Assembly: GCF_945859685.1 (NCBI RefSeq)
Contig: NC_079147.1
Coordinates: forward strand, 253,012,572 to 253,076,571
Reading direction: 5' to 3'
Length of the DNA: 64,000 nt
Source: Eupeodes corollae
Taxonomy: Eukaryota; Arthropoda; Insecta; Diptera; Syrphidae
The notes under the pieces were generated by a model. It searched no databases and was not told the DNA's origin. It worked only from the letters and a program-made list of their open reading frames with translations. How positions within the stretch are numbered: the first letter of the stretch is position 1; each line of letters begins with the position of its first letter. A program made the position numbers and the translations under genes. Shown here piece by piece: positions 32,001 to 43,310 of the stretch.

Positions 32001-34440
32001 TTTAGTTTTAATGCAAACCTAAAGTTTGAAAAAACAAATTTAAATGTTGGTTTATTCTATTGAATCTACGTATTGGAAGTTAGCAAAATCGTTTGATTTT
32101 GAATTTTTTGAATTTATTTATATATTGCTTGTAACTTTGGTGAAGCTTTTGTGATGGTCACGTTTGCTTCTATGCATCTTAAAAACTCTAAACGTCATCG
32201 GTGCCCCACTTTCTCCCCCTTTTTTCTGTTTGCTTGCACAATTTTCCTAAGTTCCTGCATCAATAACATTCCCATAATATTTTCCCTGCTTTTTCTTAAC
32301 ACTCAATTCACATTGAGTATCCTTTAACACTCGACATCTGCTTATTGATCTAGATCCGTTGATAAAATAAGGAAACACCAATAAAAAATAAAACATAACC
32401 CGGAAATATAATTTCTAAATCTACTTCGATAACTTCTTCTTGTCGAATAGCTCGATAGAAAACCGTTTAAAGAAACCCATTTAATGCATCAAATTTCATT
32501 CAATATTATGAAATTCCTTACAACGAACACGTAATAATTCATGAAGTCCAGAGGAAACGATGTTAAATTCTTCAACGTATGTTATATTGCGCTCGATCAA
32601 ATGGAATGTAGAACTACGTGACATGACATACGCTGCCGCGCGCTCTCAAATTCAACATGTTCAAAAGTCATTACGATAAGGATTCACCTATTCAAAGTGC
32701 ATACCTTCAATCTGATCCGCCATCAGCATCAGCCCCATCAGAATCACCATCATCATCATCATGAGACGCCAAACCACCGCCAACATCCCAGAAACGGAGC
32801 CTGTTCCGTCCCTGCTCTGTTTTCACGGATGCACCACACATTCTACAGATTCTGATGGTGGATAAAACTTCAATAGATTTGTACGCATCAGTGTCTCGCG
32901 TAGTTTGGCTTTATGTTCAGTGTTCATACAGTATACGTACGAGGGTATAATGTATTGAATGAATGGAGGGAATCCTTAAAGTTATATCCGAACAGAGCAC
33001 ATCACACAACCAACCCACCCGACCCGACACACAAGGATGAAATTCCTGGATTTTCTTTTTGTTATAATCTCGAAGGATGCGCTCTAGAAAGGCTGCAAAG
33101 ATGTTCGTTGGTTCTTTCGTTCGTTTCTATGTTCGTTGGATGTATAATCAGCGAAGCATGGAAATCAAAAAACCTCAACTGCGTGCAATAATCCTTGTTA
33201 TAAAGGACATTTCTATCGGATATATCGTTCGTCAAAAGTTGAAGACGAAATAAAAACCATGAGAGATAGAAACGGAGGTCTCATCCTACAAACGGAAGGA
33301 AATTCTTTGCCATAGGCTAATGTCACTTTGAAGTTTTTACCGCGACGCTCCTAACGACGATGGCGCTGGTCGTGTACGGTGAAGGATTCACACTTCAAGT
33401 TGTGTATTTATGTATACAGAAGAAGGTATATTTTTTTAATAACCATAGAAACGCCAAGAGTTCCATGAAATTTCTTGTCTTTGGATGAAAGTTTTTCAAC
33501 AATCTCTTCTTTCGTTTTATACACCTGAGAAGATAGGCAAGGCAGGCACACATAAATTTAACATGAAACGGAAGTTGTGAAAAGCTTTTATGGAGTTTAA
33601 ATGTCGTCCTCTTCACTCTGTCTCTTGCTCTTGTTGAGTTCAAAGGCTTAAATGTTTTTGCTTTCAGGCTGCGAAATAATTTGGTGTTGTGGATAGGATG
33701 CGTAATGTGTGAAGGATTTGTGTTGGTTTCAAAATTCACAAAACGCTGCGTCTTTATAAAGAAGGAGATAAGTAGAAGAACTTTGATTTTAATAATTATT
33801 ATTTGAAAGAGTTTTTGAATAAAATTGCTAGAAGTAGTGAACAAGTACCTCCGCGAACCAAAAACAACGCAGCGGTTTAGCTCTTGAGGACACAAGTTTA
33901 TATTAAATGGATGGTAAAAGTTTCTTGGAAATTCTTTCACTTTATAATACACAACAAGTTAGAAGAGTATAGTGAGCTCTTTTTAGTGATGATTTCTTGA
34001 AGATGTTTTTCTTTCTGTTCTTTTGTTGGCTAGTTTCGTGCTTCTAGACATCTGTTCTGATATATGAGAAGATTGAATATACGGATGAGGAGTTGTTGCG
34101 GAGTTTAATCTTTTATAGTAAAAGTGATTAAACCTGTACTAGGATGTTTTTAATTTTGTTAAAATAAAACTAAATTAATTCGTAAAAATGTCATTAAGAT
34201 TTTTGAAAACTCGTTCTTCTAATCTTCTTAAGCCAATTTTGTGCGGTCAACCTCTGACAGGAGATACATTTTTATATGAACTAACATTAGTTTCTGAAAT
34301 TTAAAAGCTGCTAGTTCAAAAAAAGTGAACTAGTTGTGGATTTTAAAATTTTTTAGTCAAAAAAATTATTGATATGACAAATTCAACGATTTAAAAAAAA
34401 AATTCATAACTTCAATTTTTGTAGGTGATTGTAATAAAAA
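32001..34440. other. Unique, host-like spacer
   Basis: No transposon family recognised. It contains a CATCATCATCATCATCAT microsatellite near 32745-32762 within a codon-like CA-rich patch. The longest ORF, 33395-33952 on the minus strand (185 codons), is rich in Phe, Lys and Leu and shows no domain I recognise. Base composition is more mixed than in neighbouring repeats, as in ordinary intergenic or intronic DNA. Confidence 0.4.
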
Positions 34441-34445
34441 TAACC

Positions 34446-34655
34446 TTGTGCCGGGTCATAGAGACATTCCAGGAAACTGTAAGGCAGTTCAACTCGACAG
34501 GAATGGTCCAGTGCAGCCCATTCTACCACGTTGGGCGAATGCTGGCATAACAATTGCTACATGTAAACTATTGCTAATGGAGGATGCTATGAAGAAGGTA
34601 AACACCAGGTGAAATAACATCACCACGTGTCAAGTCACAAAAACACCTGGCCTAT
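34446..34655 (+). pseudogene. RNase H scrap of R1/I-group LINE
   Basis: The bases encode GHRDIPGNCKA and, further on, NGPVQPILPRWANAGITIAT, closely matching the RNase H C-terminus of the LINE at 29.5-29.75 kb but on the opposite strand. The match stops at CCTGGCCTA, where the mariner element begins at 34657. The mariner therefore landed in this LINE scrap, and the LINE sequence beyond has been lost. Confidence 0.8.
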
Positions 34656-34656
34656 A

Positions 34657-35815
34657 AAGGGTGATTTTTTTGAGGTTAGGATTTTCATGCATTAGTATTT
34701 GACAGATCACGCGGGATTTCAGACATGGTGTCAAAGAGAAAGATGCTCAGTATGCTTTGACATTTCATCATGAATAGACTTACTAACGAGCAACGCTTGC
34801 AAATCATTGAATTTTATTACCAAAATCAGTGTTCGGTTCGAAATGTGTTTCGCGCTTTACGTCCGATTTATGGTCTACATAATCGACCAAGTGAGCAAAC
34901 AATTAATGCGATTGTGACCAAGTTTCGTACAGAAGAGAATATTGCGTCTGTTTCTGAGAGTGTTGCTGAAGACCGTGAAATGTCGATTCGTCGCCGTTCG
35001 CAGCAATTGGGTTTGTGTTATCCGACCACATGGAAGATTTTACGCAAAGATATTGGTGTAAAACCGTATAAAAATACAGCTCGTGCAATAACTGAAGCCG
35101 AACGATCTGCCACAACGTCGAATTTTCAGTGAATGGGCCCTAGAAAAGTTGGCAGAAAATCGGCTTTTTTATCGACAAATTTTGTTCAGCGATGAGGCTC
35201 ATTTCTGGTTGAATGGCTACGTAAATAAGCAAAATTGCCGCATTTGGAGTGAAGAGCAACCAGGAAGCCGTTCAAGAACTGCCCATGCATCCCGAAAAAT
35301 GCACTGTTTGGTGTGGTTTTGTACGCTGGTGGAATCATTGGACCGTATTTTTTCAAAGATGCTGTTGGACGCAACGTTACGGTGAATGGCGATCGCTATC
35401 GTTCAATGCTAACAAACTTTTTGTTGCCAAAAATGGAAGAACTGTACTTGGTTGACATGTGGTTTCAAGAAGATGGCGCTACATGCCACACAGCTCGCGA
35501 TTCTATGGCCATTTTGAGGGAAAACTTCGGAGAACAATTCATCTCAAGGAATGGACCGGTAAGTTGGCCACCAAGATCATGCGATTTGACGCCTTTAGAC
35601 TTTTTTTTGTGGGGCTACGTCAAGTCTAAAGTCTACACAAATAAGCCAGCAACTATTCCAACTTTGGAAGACAACATTTCCGAAGAAATTCGGGCTATTC
35701 CGACCGAAATGCTCGAAAAAGTTACCCAAAATTGGACTTTCCGAATGGACCACCTAAGACGCAGCCGCGGTCAACATTTAAATGAAATTATCTTCAAAAA
35801 GTAAATGTAATGGAC
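34657..35815 (+). mobile_element. mariner-family element, right end missing
   Basis: The left end AAAGGGTGATTTTTTTGAGG follows TATA, so a TA target dinucleotide is present at 34655-34656. The transposase remnant runs to a stop at 35804. No matching inverted repeat (…AAATCACCCTTT) follows within the next few hundred bases; Jockey-like LINE sequence starts soon after, so the right end was deleted or replaced. Confidence 0.8.
34770..35804 (+). pseudogene. mariner transposase, frameshifted
   Basis: The first 120 codons (34770-35132) give a helix-turn-helix DNA-binding part, starting MNRLTNEQRLQIIEFYYQN and including RRRSQQLGLC. The frame then shifts near 35080-35130 to ALEKLAENRLFYRQILFSDE (first catalytic Asp in FSDEAHFW), shifts twice more near 35260 and 35320, and finishes in 35313-35804. 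That last part has VTVNGDRYRSMLTN, FQEDGATCHTARD (second Asp) and CDLTPLDFFLWGYVKS (third Asp region). The last 160 codons are clean. At least three frameshifts prevent expression; catalytic residues are otherwise preserved, so the copy is not ancient. Confidence 0.85.
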
Positions 35816-35829
35816 CAATCTAACGTTTC

Positions 35830-37418
35830 AAATAAAAATAAAGATTTGTATCTGATTGCTTTTCAGATTGTGCTATCACAATGGGCCATTACACTGGTTA
35901 AGTGTGTCCTACTCTATCACGGATGGGTTGATTCTGACAGCAAGAATAATTTAAATCGTATTCTTGATATTGTTTTTGTCGATAGAGAATTAAATATATC
36001 GGTTGATAAATCACTTTATCCTTTTTTTCCTAACACTGTTCACCATTTGGCTCTTAATATTGATTTTCCGTTTTAGAATTCTTTTAAAAGCGCAAATTGT
36101 AAAAAATATAAATTTGATTATGCAAAATCTAATTACACAGACATTGCAAGTTATTTGTCCGGTATTCCGTGGCACTTAAATTATAATTCTATGAATTTGT
36201 TTGAGTTTTATAATTTTTTCATTGATAATTTGAAAGCGGCAATTGATATGCATGTCCCAAAAGTAAAAATTAATGAAAACTCAAAGCCTCCTTGGTTTGA
36301 CAATAGGCTTAACAAATGTTTGTATTAAAATTACATTTTATCGATTTAATCAAATATAAAAACTAATGGAACATGTCTTTAGTCATTTATTAATAGTAAA
36401 AAAATATCTAATAGTATTCCTAGCAGTTTCTAATAATTGTAATTCGTTTGCCCATTTCTTCGAATCGAATCATTCGAAATCTAGTTTGGATCGTTTTAAA
36501 ATAGCATTAAAACAGTTAGAAATCAATATTTCGGAAATCGAAGAAGGTCTTTTGAATTTTAATAGCGATTGCAAGCTGATTTAGTTCCACCAATTATTTT
36601 AAAGAAATGTGCACTTGCTATATCTGAGCCTCTTTATTACATTTTCAATGCCTCTCTTGGGAACGGGGAATTTCTTTCAGTCTCGAAAAAATCAGTTCTT
36701 TTTCCAATTCATAATAATGGTCCTATACAGGCAGTAAACAACTACCGTCCTATTTGTAAATTATCAAGTATACCGAAACAGGAATATCCACAACCACTAA
36801 TCTTTCCATCTTTTCAAATTTCAATTTAAACAAACTCGAGGCTACCAAATTGATGTTATTTATACTGATTTTTCGGAGGCTTTTTCAGAATTAGTCATAC
36901 TATTTTGATTGAAAAACTGAAACTATTTGTTTTTCACTCAAATATGTTGAAATAGTTGAAGTGCTATCTTAAAGGGGTCGTGTACAACCCGTTTGTATTA
37001 ATCAAGTGCTCTCAAGTCCAATTATAGTTACCTCGGGTGTCCCGCAAGGATATCTTCGCAAATTCCAGTAGACTTTTATTTGCAGATGATTTAAAGTTTT
37101 TCAGATGCATACTTTCTTTAAATGATTGTATTGTTTTACAAACTGATCTCCAAAAGTTAACATAATGGTGTACAACAAACCAATTATGCTTGAACGTTAA
37201 TAAATGAGCATTGTTTTCCTTTTGTCGCAGTTTCTCAAAAATTCGTTATGATTACAAAGTTAATAACTTTTTTCTTGAACAAATTTTGAAGAAAAAGGAT
37301 CTTGAAGTATTGTTTGATTCAAAACTAAACTTTAGCAAGGATATAGAATATATTGTAACTAAATCCAATTCAATGCTAGTTTTTATTAATCGTAATTCAA
37401 AAAACTTCAAATGGTAGA
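35830..37418 (+). pseudogene. Jockey-like LINE, heavily decayed
   Basis: Plus-strand pieces are collinear with a Jockey-type ORF2. 35930-36075 reads RILDIVFVDRELNISVDKSL and TVHHLALNIDFPF (end of the endonuclease). 36100-36320 reads IASYLSGIPWHLNY and PPWFDNRLNK (linker). 36570-36790 has IILKKCALAISEPLYYIFNA and NNYRPICKLSSIPK (RT start), and 37240-37418 has LEVLFDSKLNFSKDIEYI. The catalytic YADD region is unreadable and many stops separate the blocks. The 5' side abuts the mariner remnant, the 3' side the RTE-like element at 37420. Confidence 0.7.
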
Positions 37419-37775
37419 CATGTGCATTCAAAAGGACACAAGCGTCCACAGGTTTTTCTCAAAACCCACCTCTGTCTATCAACTCCTACTTTCACCTCCC
37501 CGTGGTGAACATCGGGTGCCTAGTACCTCAAGTGGAGATTGGGTTCCAACCCCTTTGGAAAGTTGTTGGGGGCAGCAAACGAGAAAGGGGGGGAGAGGTG
37601 TTTCCACTAAGGCACCTCTCCTTATCCAGACAGCAGCGGAGGAATTCCCGAGATGGAATCAACGGTGGCGTCTACAGTTCCAGTAAGGTTGAACTACTTA
37701 GTGAACACCTTATAGGGCTTCTTCGACTTATTCAGAGCCCAGGTCTATAAGGAGCGGTTAATCGGCTCCCCATCC

Positions 37776-38740
37776 TTGGAGTTATACTTAGGATCTGGCC
37801 CTCCAGGTTGGGGGTTGTGCGTCGGGGTAACTTCCTGGCCACGTAAAAGCTTTCATAGTTGCGAACACCAACAAGCCTCGGATACGGACGGATTTACTGT
37901 TGACAACCAACGCAAACGAATAAAGGACAACGAATTTCGGATATGCACGTGGAATGTTAGGTCCCTTAACAGACCACGTGCTGCCGAAGAATTTGCGGAG
38001 GCCTTAGATCGCTATAAAACAGATATCAATGCCATCCAGGAAATACGATGGGATGGGCCGGGCAAAAAGAGGATGAAAAACTGCGATATTTACTATGGTG
38101 ACTGCTACCACGTCATTGGAGCCAGACTTAGGCAAGAAGTCTTGAGCTAAAAATGCATCAATGAGCGCCTCATGACCATTCGCATCAAGGCGACAACACC
38201 AAAAATATATTTTTCGAGCTCTTAGACAAAACATATGAGCAGTTCCCTAGCTACGATATTAAAATAGTCCTGGGCGATTTTAATGCCAATCTAGAAAGGG
38301 AAGACATCTTTGGTGGAATAGTCGGGAAAAACAGCCTGCACGACAACACTTTCGACAACGAATTCAGGCTCATAGATTTTGCTGCGGGGCGAAATGTCAT
38401 GGGAGCCAGTGCGCGTTTTCCACACCTCAACATCCACAAAGGAACTTGGACTTCTCCGCATCAATCTACCGTCAACCAGATTGACCATATTGCGATCGAC
38501 GCCAGACACGCTTTCAGCATTATGGATGTACGAACTTTCCGAGGAGCTAACATCGACCGACTCGCACCACTACCTCGTTGTAGCCAAGGTAGCACTTCGG
38601 ATTTCCAGACCCAAGGCAAAACAGGGAAGTGCTGGGAGAAGGTACAACGTCGAACGGCTACAATCGCCAGAGATCGCCAAATCCTTTTCCGACCGAATTA
38701 CAAGTAACCTCTCTCGAAGTTCTCTGCCGCCAACATAATG
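37776..38740 (+). pseudogene. RTE-like endonuclease domain, interrupted
   Basis: 37911-38150 reads FRICTWNVRSLNRPRAAEEF and INAIQEIRWDG, the first two catalytic blocks of an apurinic-like endonuclease (Asn and Glu), and stops at LRQEVLS*. After a deletion relative to copy B at 23.7 kb, the domain continues in other frames: IKIVLGDFNANLEREDIFG at 38260-38320 (the G-D-F-N block), FRLIDFAAGRNVMGASARFP near 38366, and TSPHQSTVNQIDHIAID near 38450, with the S-D-H-type end degraded. Such enzymes nick target DNA to prime reverse transcription. Confidence 0.8.
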
Positions 38741-39050
38741 TATCGAAAACCAGTGCCAACAGTGCCAAGATGCAATCAGAGAAGCCGCCTCTGATGTGCT
38801 GGGTTTCAAGCAGCCACCAACAAGGAACCCCTGGTTTGATGAGGAATGTCGGCAGGCAAATGCAACCAAACAAAAGACACGCAAAGTGGAGCTGCATAAA
38901 AGGACGAGAGCTGCTCGTGAGCTCTATGAGCAGTAGAAGCGAGAGGAACGCCGACTTCTCAGAAGGAAAAAGAGAGGGCATGAGAAGCGTGCGATCGAAG
39001 ATGTTGAGAGGTATAAAAGCAGGAATGAGGTTCGAAAGTTTTATGAACAG

Positions 39051-40256
39051 GTGAAACAAAACTCACAGGTACATAAACCTAGAACCGAAGGCTGCAAAGA
39101 CGAAAGTGGAAACATCATAGTGGAACTGCAGTCAATGCTGACGATATGGAAGGACCACTTCTGCGGACTGTATAACGGCGACGAAGAACTGAATTCCGCT
39201 GTCAATCAGGATGATTCATTCTATATAGACGACGAAAGCCAACAATCCCGTCTTCCCGACTTTGACGAAGTAAAGATTGCCATATCTAAGTTGAAGTCTA
39301 ATAAAGCCGCTGGAGCTGATCGCTTGAATGCCGAGCTCTTTAAAGCAGCTGGAGATAAGTTGGTTAGGAGCATGCACCAACTTATCTGTAAGATATGGTC
39401 GGAAGAAAGCATGCCCGATGAATGGAACCTGAGAATTGTTTGCCCAATCCTGAAAAAAGGAGACCCTCTAAACTGCACCAATTATAGAGGAATCAGTCTA
39501 CTTAACATCGCCTATAAAATCTTCTCTGCCGTAATATTTAAACGTCTAAAGCCCATCGTCAACAACCTGATAGGTCCTTATCAGTGTGGTTTTAGACCAG
39601 GAAAGTCCACAGTTGATCAAATATTCACATTACTGCAGATCCTGGAAAAAACCCATGAACACCAAATCGACACCCACCATCTTTTCATCGATTTCAAGGC
39701 CGCTTATGAAAGCATCTACAGGGACGAGCTGTATAGAGCCATGTCTAGTTTTGGCATCCCTGCCAAACTCGTCCGTTTGTGCAGGATGACCATGGAGAAT
39801 TCACGCTGCTCCATAAAGGTTGGAAACAACTTAACAGAACCTTTTGATGTCAAAAAAGGTTTTAGACAAGGTGATGCGCTGTCATGCGATTTTTTTAACA
39901 TCGTGCTTGAAAGAATAGTGCAGACCTCACACGTCAACACTAGAGGCACTATCTTTCAAAAGTCTGTCCAATTACTGCCATATGCTGATGACATTGACAT
40001 AATCGGAAGAACTCAGCGTGATGTCAATGGGGCTTTTGTGAGCATTGAGGCAGAGGCGGCAAAAATGGGTTTGACGGTTAATGAGGGCAAAACAAAGTAC
40101 ATGCTGTCGTCTAGAAAGGACATACAACACCGTTGTCTTGGTCAAAACGTCACCATCGACAGACGTAACTTTGAGGTAGTCAAGGACTTCGTCTACCTAG
40201 GCTGCGCTTTAAACACAGAAAACAACACCACCGCTGAGATCAAGCGAAAGTGGTAA
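39051..40256 (+). CDS. RTE-like reverse transcriptase (open fragment)
   Basis: A 401-residue frame covers the RT of the element. SKLKSNKAAGADRLNAELFK lies at about 79-98, NYRGISLLN at 144-152 and CGFRPGKSTVDQIF at 179-192. LFIDFKAAYESIY at 211-223 carries the first catalytic Asp, FRQGDALSCDFFN is at 271-283, and YADDIDIIG at 311-319 is the catalytic Asp pair. The frame stays open upstream of the listed Met, in the Lys/Arg-rich linker near 38940-39050. It ends at KRKW*, where about 90 bases are missing compared with the diverged minus-strand copy at 2.3-2.75 kb, and the C-terminus resumes in another frame. RT core residues look intact, but the element as a whole cannot make a complete ORF2. 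Confidence 0.8.
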   Translation: MKQNSQVHKPRTEGCKDESGNIIVELQSMLTIWKDHFCGLYNGDEELNSAVNQDDSFYIDDESQQSRLPDFDEVKIAISKLKSNKAAGADRLNAELFKAAGDKLVRSMHQLICKIWSEESMPDEWNLRIVCPILKKGDPLNCTNYRGISLLNIAYKIFSAVIFKRLKPIVNNLIGPYQCGFRPGKSTVDQIFTLLQILEKTHEHQIDTHHLFIDFKAAYESIYRDELYRAMSSFGIPAKLVRLCRMTMENSRCSIKVGNNLTEPFDVKKGFRQGDALSCDFFNIVLERIVQTSHVNTRGTIFQKSVQLLPYADDIDIIGRTQRDVNGAFVSIEAEAAKMGLTVNEGKTKYMLSSRKDIQHRCLGQNVTIDRRNFEVVKDFVYLGCALNTENNTTAEIKRKW

Positions 40257-40723
40257 AGTCCTCTCTCGAGGGACCAATATGTAAGACCCCTATCATCCCT
40301 GTCCTGCTATACGGTGCAGAAGCATGTACTATGACAAAAGCGGATGAAGGCACCTTAGGTCGGTTCGAGAGAAAAGTTCTTCGTTTGATCTACGGTCCCG
40401 TATGCATCGAAGGGGAGTGGAGGGGAAGATGGCACGACGAGCTGTACGGGATGTACAGCGACATAGACTTAGCCAGAAGGGTAAAAGTCCAACGACTAAA
40501 ATGGCTGGGTCACGTAGAGCTCATGGAAACCAATGCTCCGGCCCGGAAAGTCGAATCTGCACCCACATTACAGCGCAGTAGAGGAAGACCGCGGATCAGG
40601 TGGCGTGCACAAGTGGAAGGTGACCTCACCCAACTTGGAGCGCGAAACTGGAGACATCTAGCTATTGACCCAGTTAGATGGAGAAGTTTGTTGGGTGAGG
40701 CCCTAGTTCATACAGGACTGTAG
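40250..40723 (+). pseudogene. RTE-like ORF2 C-terminal region
   Basis: This 157-codon open frame is the natural C-terminus of the preceding RT after a deletion and frame change: PIIPVLLYGAEACTMTKADE, RKVLRLIYGPVCIEGEWRGR, KVQRLKWLGHVELMETNAP and, near the end, RGRPRIRWRAQVEGDL, closing at a stop 10 bases before GCGCCACC and the TAAG tail. The same block is found in copies A and B and in the 2.3-kb remnant. Confidence 0.8.
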
Positions 40724-40991
40724 CGCCACCTTAAGTAAGTAAGTAAGTAATTCAAAAGACTTCAAGGACGTTTTTGCCCTTAAACCTTTATTTAACTCCC
40801 ACAATATTTATTCAAATAGAGTTTAAATGATCCAAGAAATTGGGTTGGAACATCGAAATCCCGTCGTACTGGACTAGATTTAAACTTCTTGGAACTCAGT
40901 TGCTTGAAAATAGAAGGAAAATGTTTTCAGTAATGTTTATAAGTGTTATTTTGTCGATGTTAAGATCTCTAATTGATGTGAATAAATGAAA

Positions 40992-41070
40992 AAGAGCCTG
41001 GGATGTGACCCACCCTGATAACCTCCTTTCCCGTCTGTTGATTTGTCTTGCTTAAAACGTTTGAAGGTTT
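40992..41070 (-). repeat. Composite repeat tail, inverted
   Basis: GAGCCTGGGATGTGACCCAC, then TGATAACCTCCTTTCCCGTC and TTGATTTGTCTTGCTTAAAA, is the reverse complement of the tail of the composite family. No array or head follows on the same strand, so this is an orphan tail. The 290 bases between it and the head at 41361 show nothing recognisable. Confidence 0.7.
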
Positions 41071-41360
41071 TCTGGTTTTGTTGGAAAAGTTGTCAGTTGA
41101 ATTGAATCATCAGTTGTGACAACGAAATAAGTCCGTTTTTTGATGCAGATGTTGCCTTTAGACGTACACACATCTTCTAAGTCGAAAAAACATACACAAT
41201 TATTTTGGTTCTCGAAGTTACAGGGGGTGAAAAATGTAATAATAAAGTAAGTCCAGGATATATTCTGTTCTCAAAACTTATTCAATTTCGTGTACATTTT
41301 TGAGTTGTAGATTTCTTCAAGATTTTCTCGGAATCATTTCTTGTAAGGTAAAACTAATTA

Positions 41361-41752
41361 TTAACTTCCCATAGGAAGTTATTGTAATGGGTCCGATTTG
41401 TCAAATTGAAAATTTTGACATTTCTCGACGTTTCAAGGTCCCTAGAGTCGAAATAAAAGATTTTTAGAAAGATGTCTGTGCGTGCGTGTGCGCACGTTCG
41501 TCCGCCCGTAAGTCCGTACGTTACGTTCGCGACGTTTTTTCGTCCTCCATAGCTCAAGAACCAGTTGAGGTATCAACTTCAAATAAATTTTGTTATACAG
41601 ATAATAAGGCAGAAAGATGCAGAAAGGGCTCTCAAGAATATTGCGTGGGTGGTTTTTTTACTATAGCAGTTTGAAAAAAAGGTGAACATTTTGGTTAACC
41701 CTAAATATCTTAAGAAAACGCTATAGGGACTTGAATAAAATTTTATATAATA
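41361..41752 (+). repeat. Composite repeat head, interrupted by Helitron
   Basis: Starts TTAACTTCCCATAGGAAGTT with a perfect AACTTCC/GGAAGTT hairpin, followed by the microsatellite-like GTGCGTGCGTGTGCGCACG and TAGCTCAAGAACCAG. The match to the other heads runs to TTATATAATA and breaks at 41752, exactly at a Helitron terminus. Confidence 0.8.
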
Positions 41753-43254
41753 CTAGCTTTTTACCCGCGGCTTCGCCCGCAGTGGAGAAATTAAATAAGT
41801 ATGAGAGATAAAGGGAAAGGGTATAATAATAATAATGAGTCAATATAATAACTAAATTTTATTGCTTGGCTGAGATCAACAATTTTTAAAAATTACTACA
41901 GACAATGAAGTTTCAACACCTTAATATATGCTTATTGAAATGCAACAACAAATGTTAAAATATATTTCACCGTAACAAAAATAAATAATTCTGAATTCTA
42001 ACAATTTAAAAAAATAAAATACAAAGTATTAATTTAAGATATTTTTATAGACAATGTTATAAGTTTTCCGGTCGGTTGCAAATATGTGTAAATTCCGGGC
42101 ATTAGATACACGTGAACAGGCTACATAAAGTTGACCGTGAGAGAAGCATGGGTTTTCTAAATGCACTCCTGCTACCTGTAATGTTTGTCCTTGTGCCTTG
42201 TTTATAGTAACAGCAAAGCTAAGCTTGACGGGAAACTGAAACCTTTTAAATTGGAATGGAAGGTCAGTGGGAATAATTGGTATCTGAGGTATTATAACAC
42301 TATTTCCCTTACCGACACCTGTTAAAATAGTAGCACCAAGTATGTTCTGTCCCACTTTTGTTATCCGAAGCTTTGTTCTATAACATAGCCGAGGAGCATC
42401 CAGATTTCGCATAAGCATTACTGGTACATTTAGTTTCAATTGAAGTTTATGTGACGGTACACCCGATAGTTCAAGTGAATTTAAAAACTCCACAGGCTAT
42501 GAAGTACTTAGTTCAGTATCCATAATTGTATATATTGACAAATATTCCTTCATTTCTCCTTGATGTCAGTGTTGATCCTATTTACAATTTCATTTCTTGG
42601 TGCTAATATTTCTCTTGCACACAACCACTGATCACTACACAAATTTTGTTGCAATTCCGGAAAAACATTAGCAATGAGATCCACATCACTTTCTAATAAA
42701 TTACAAAATTCTCTTGACAGTGATATGTAGCCTTCAGCGTCAACGTCTAAACAACCATCACCAATTTTCAACAACATTTCTGCGTAAAGTCCCGAATCCA
42801 CGTCATTGTGAAGATGCACTCTCATATTCGTTTTCAGGCGGAGTTTTTCAACTGTCGGCCATAAGCTTGATGATTTAATGCACGCTTGAATTTCATCTGC
42901 TGGTGTCCCCCTTTGAATCACTGGGAGGGTTTGACGGAAATCACCAGCCAATAAAACTACCATGCCTTCCATTATATTTGTACTATCTCGCTAGTCCTGG
43001 AGGGTCCGGTTTAAATCTTCTATAGCCTTCTTGTGAGACATTGTACTTTCATCCCACTCTATAAGCTTGCATTCTCGCAGCATCCTACCTCGTGAACTAT
43101 TTTTACTAAAATTAAAGATGGGCGAATCTTCCTGTGCCAAATTCAATGGTAATTTTAAAACGGAATGTGCCGTACGACCAGCTTTTAATAGCGTCGCTGC
43201 AATACCTGACGAAGCTACAGCAACTGCTATTTTTTTGGTCTTTTCTGACGGACA
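41753..43254 (-). mobile_element. Helitron 3' portion
   Basis: On the minus strand the element ends CGCGGGTAAAAAGCTAG, followed by host T. CTAG is a valid CTRR terminus, and about ten bases before it GCGGGCGAAGCCGCGGG can form the 3' hairpin required of Helitrons. Upstream on the same strand is a PIF1-type helicase fragment. The Rep (HUH) nuclease part is missing: the helicase is cut at 43254, where a Helitron-like 5' terminus on the other strand begins. Helitrons move by rolling-circle replication and insert between A and T without duplication. Confidence 0.8.
42029..43254 (-). pseudogene. Helitron PIF1-type helicase, C-terminal two-thirds, broken
   Basis: Minus-strand translation from 43254 gives IAVAVASSGIAATLLKAGRT and LPLNLAQEDSPIFN, then KLIEWDESTMSHKKAIEDLN (motif II with Asp-Glu), VVLLAGDFRQTLPVIQRG (motif III) and KLRLKTNMRV. 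It continues with VPVMLMRNLD, then FPVKLSFAVTINKAQGQTLQ (motif V) and YVACSRVS (motif VI), ending at a stop at 42029. The Walker A (GKT) region is absent because of the truncation. A TAG near 42990 and a frameshift near 42500-42550 break the frame. The helicase would unwind DNA during rolling-circle transposition; this copy cannot. Confidence 0.85.
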
Positions 43255-43310
43255 TCTATACTAATATTATAAATGCGAATGTAAATTTGTTTGTTAGAGT
43301 AAGAATAAGA
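43255..43310 (+). mobile_element. Helitron-like 5' terminus
   Basis: After an A at 43254 the sequence TCTATACTAATATTATAAAT continues GCGAATGTAAATTTGTTTG, resembling the 5' end (TC...) of insect Helitrons as I know them. It lies head-on to the minus-strand helicase, so it is either a second, non-autonomous Helitron inserted in the first or a rearranged end. No matching 3' hairpin/CTAG end was found downstream on this strand. Confidence 0.5.

Larger units (their letters stand above)
37420..40752 (+). mobile_element. RTE-like LINE, near full length
   Basis: This is the longest copy of the family. A roughly 500-base leader (CCCCGTGGTGAACATCGGGT and a pyrimidine-rich start) precedes an endonuclease beginning near 37930 (FRICTWNVRSLNRPRA), a linker and an RT. 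The 3' end is GACTGTAGCGCCACCTTAAG followed by TAAG repeats to 40750, the tandem-repeat tail usual for RTE-type elements. Endonuclease similarity to the CFDP2/BovB type also supports RTE. Internal deletions (about 60 bases near 38188, about 90 near 40255) and frameshifts inactivate it. Confidence 0.8.

Noticed and set aside
32745..32765. CAT trinucleotide run considered as a CRISPR-like or functional array
   Set aside because: Simple microsatellite without spacers; eukaryotic context.
33395..33952. 185-codon minus-strand ORF in otherwise unique sequence
   Set aside because: Composition (Phe/Lys/Leu/Arg-rich), no recognisable domain, and no start or splice context; long AT-rich stretches give such frames by chance. 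Conservation or transcript data would be needed.
34657..35815. Considered as a complete mariner element
   Set aside because: Only the left terminal repeat is present; the right end is absent before unrelated LINE sequence begins, and three frameshifts break the transposase.
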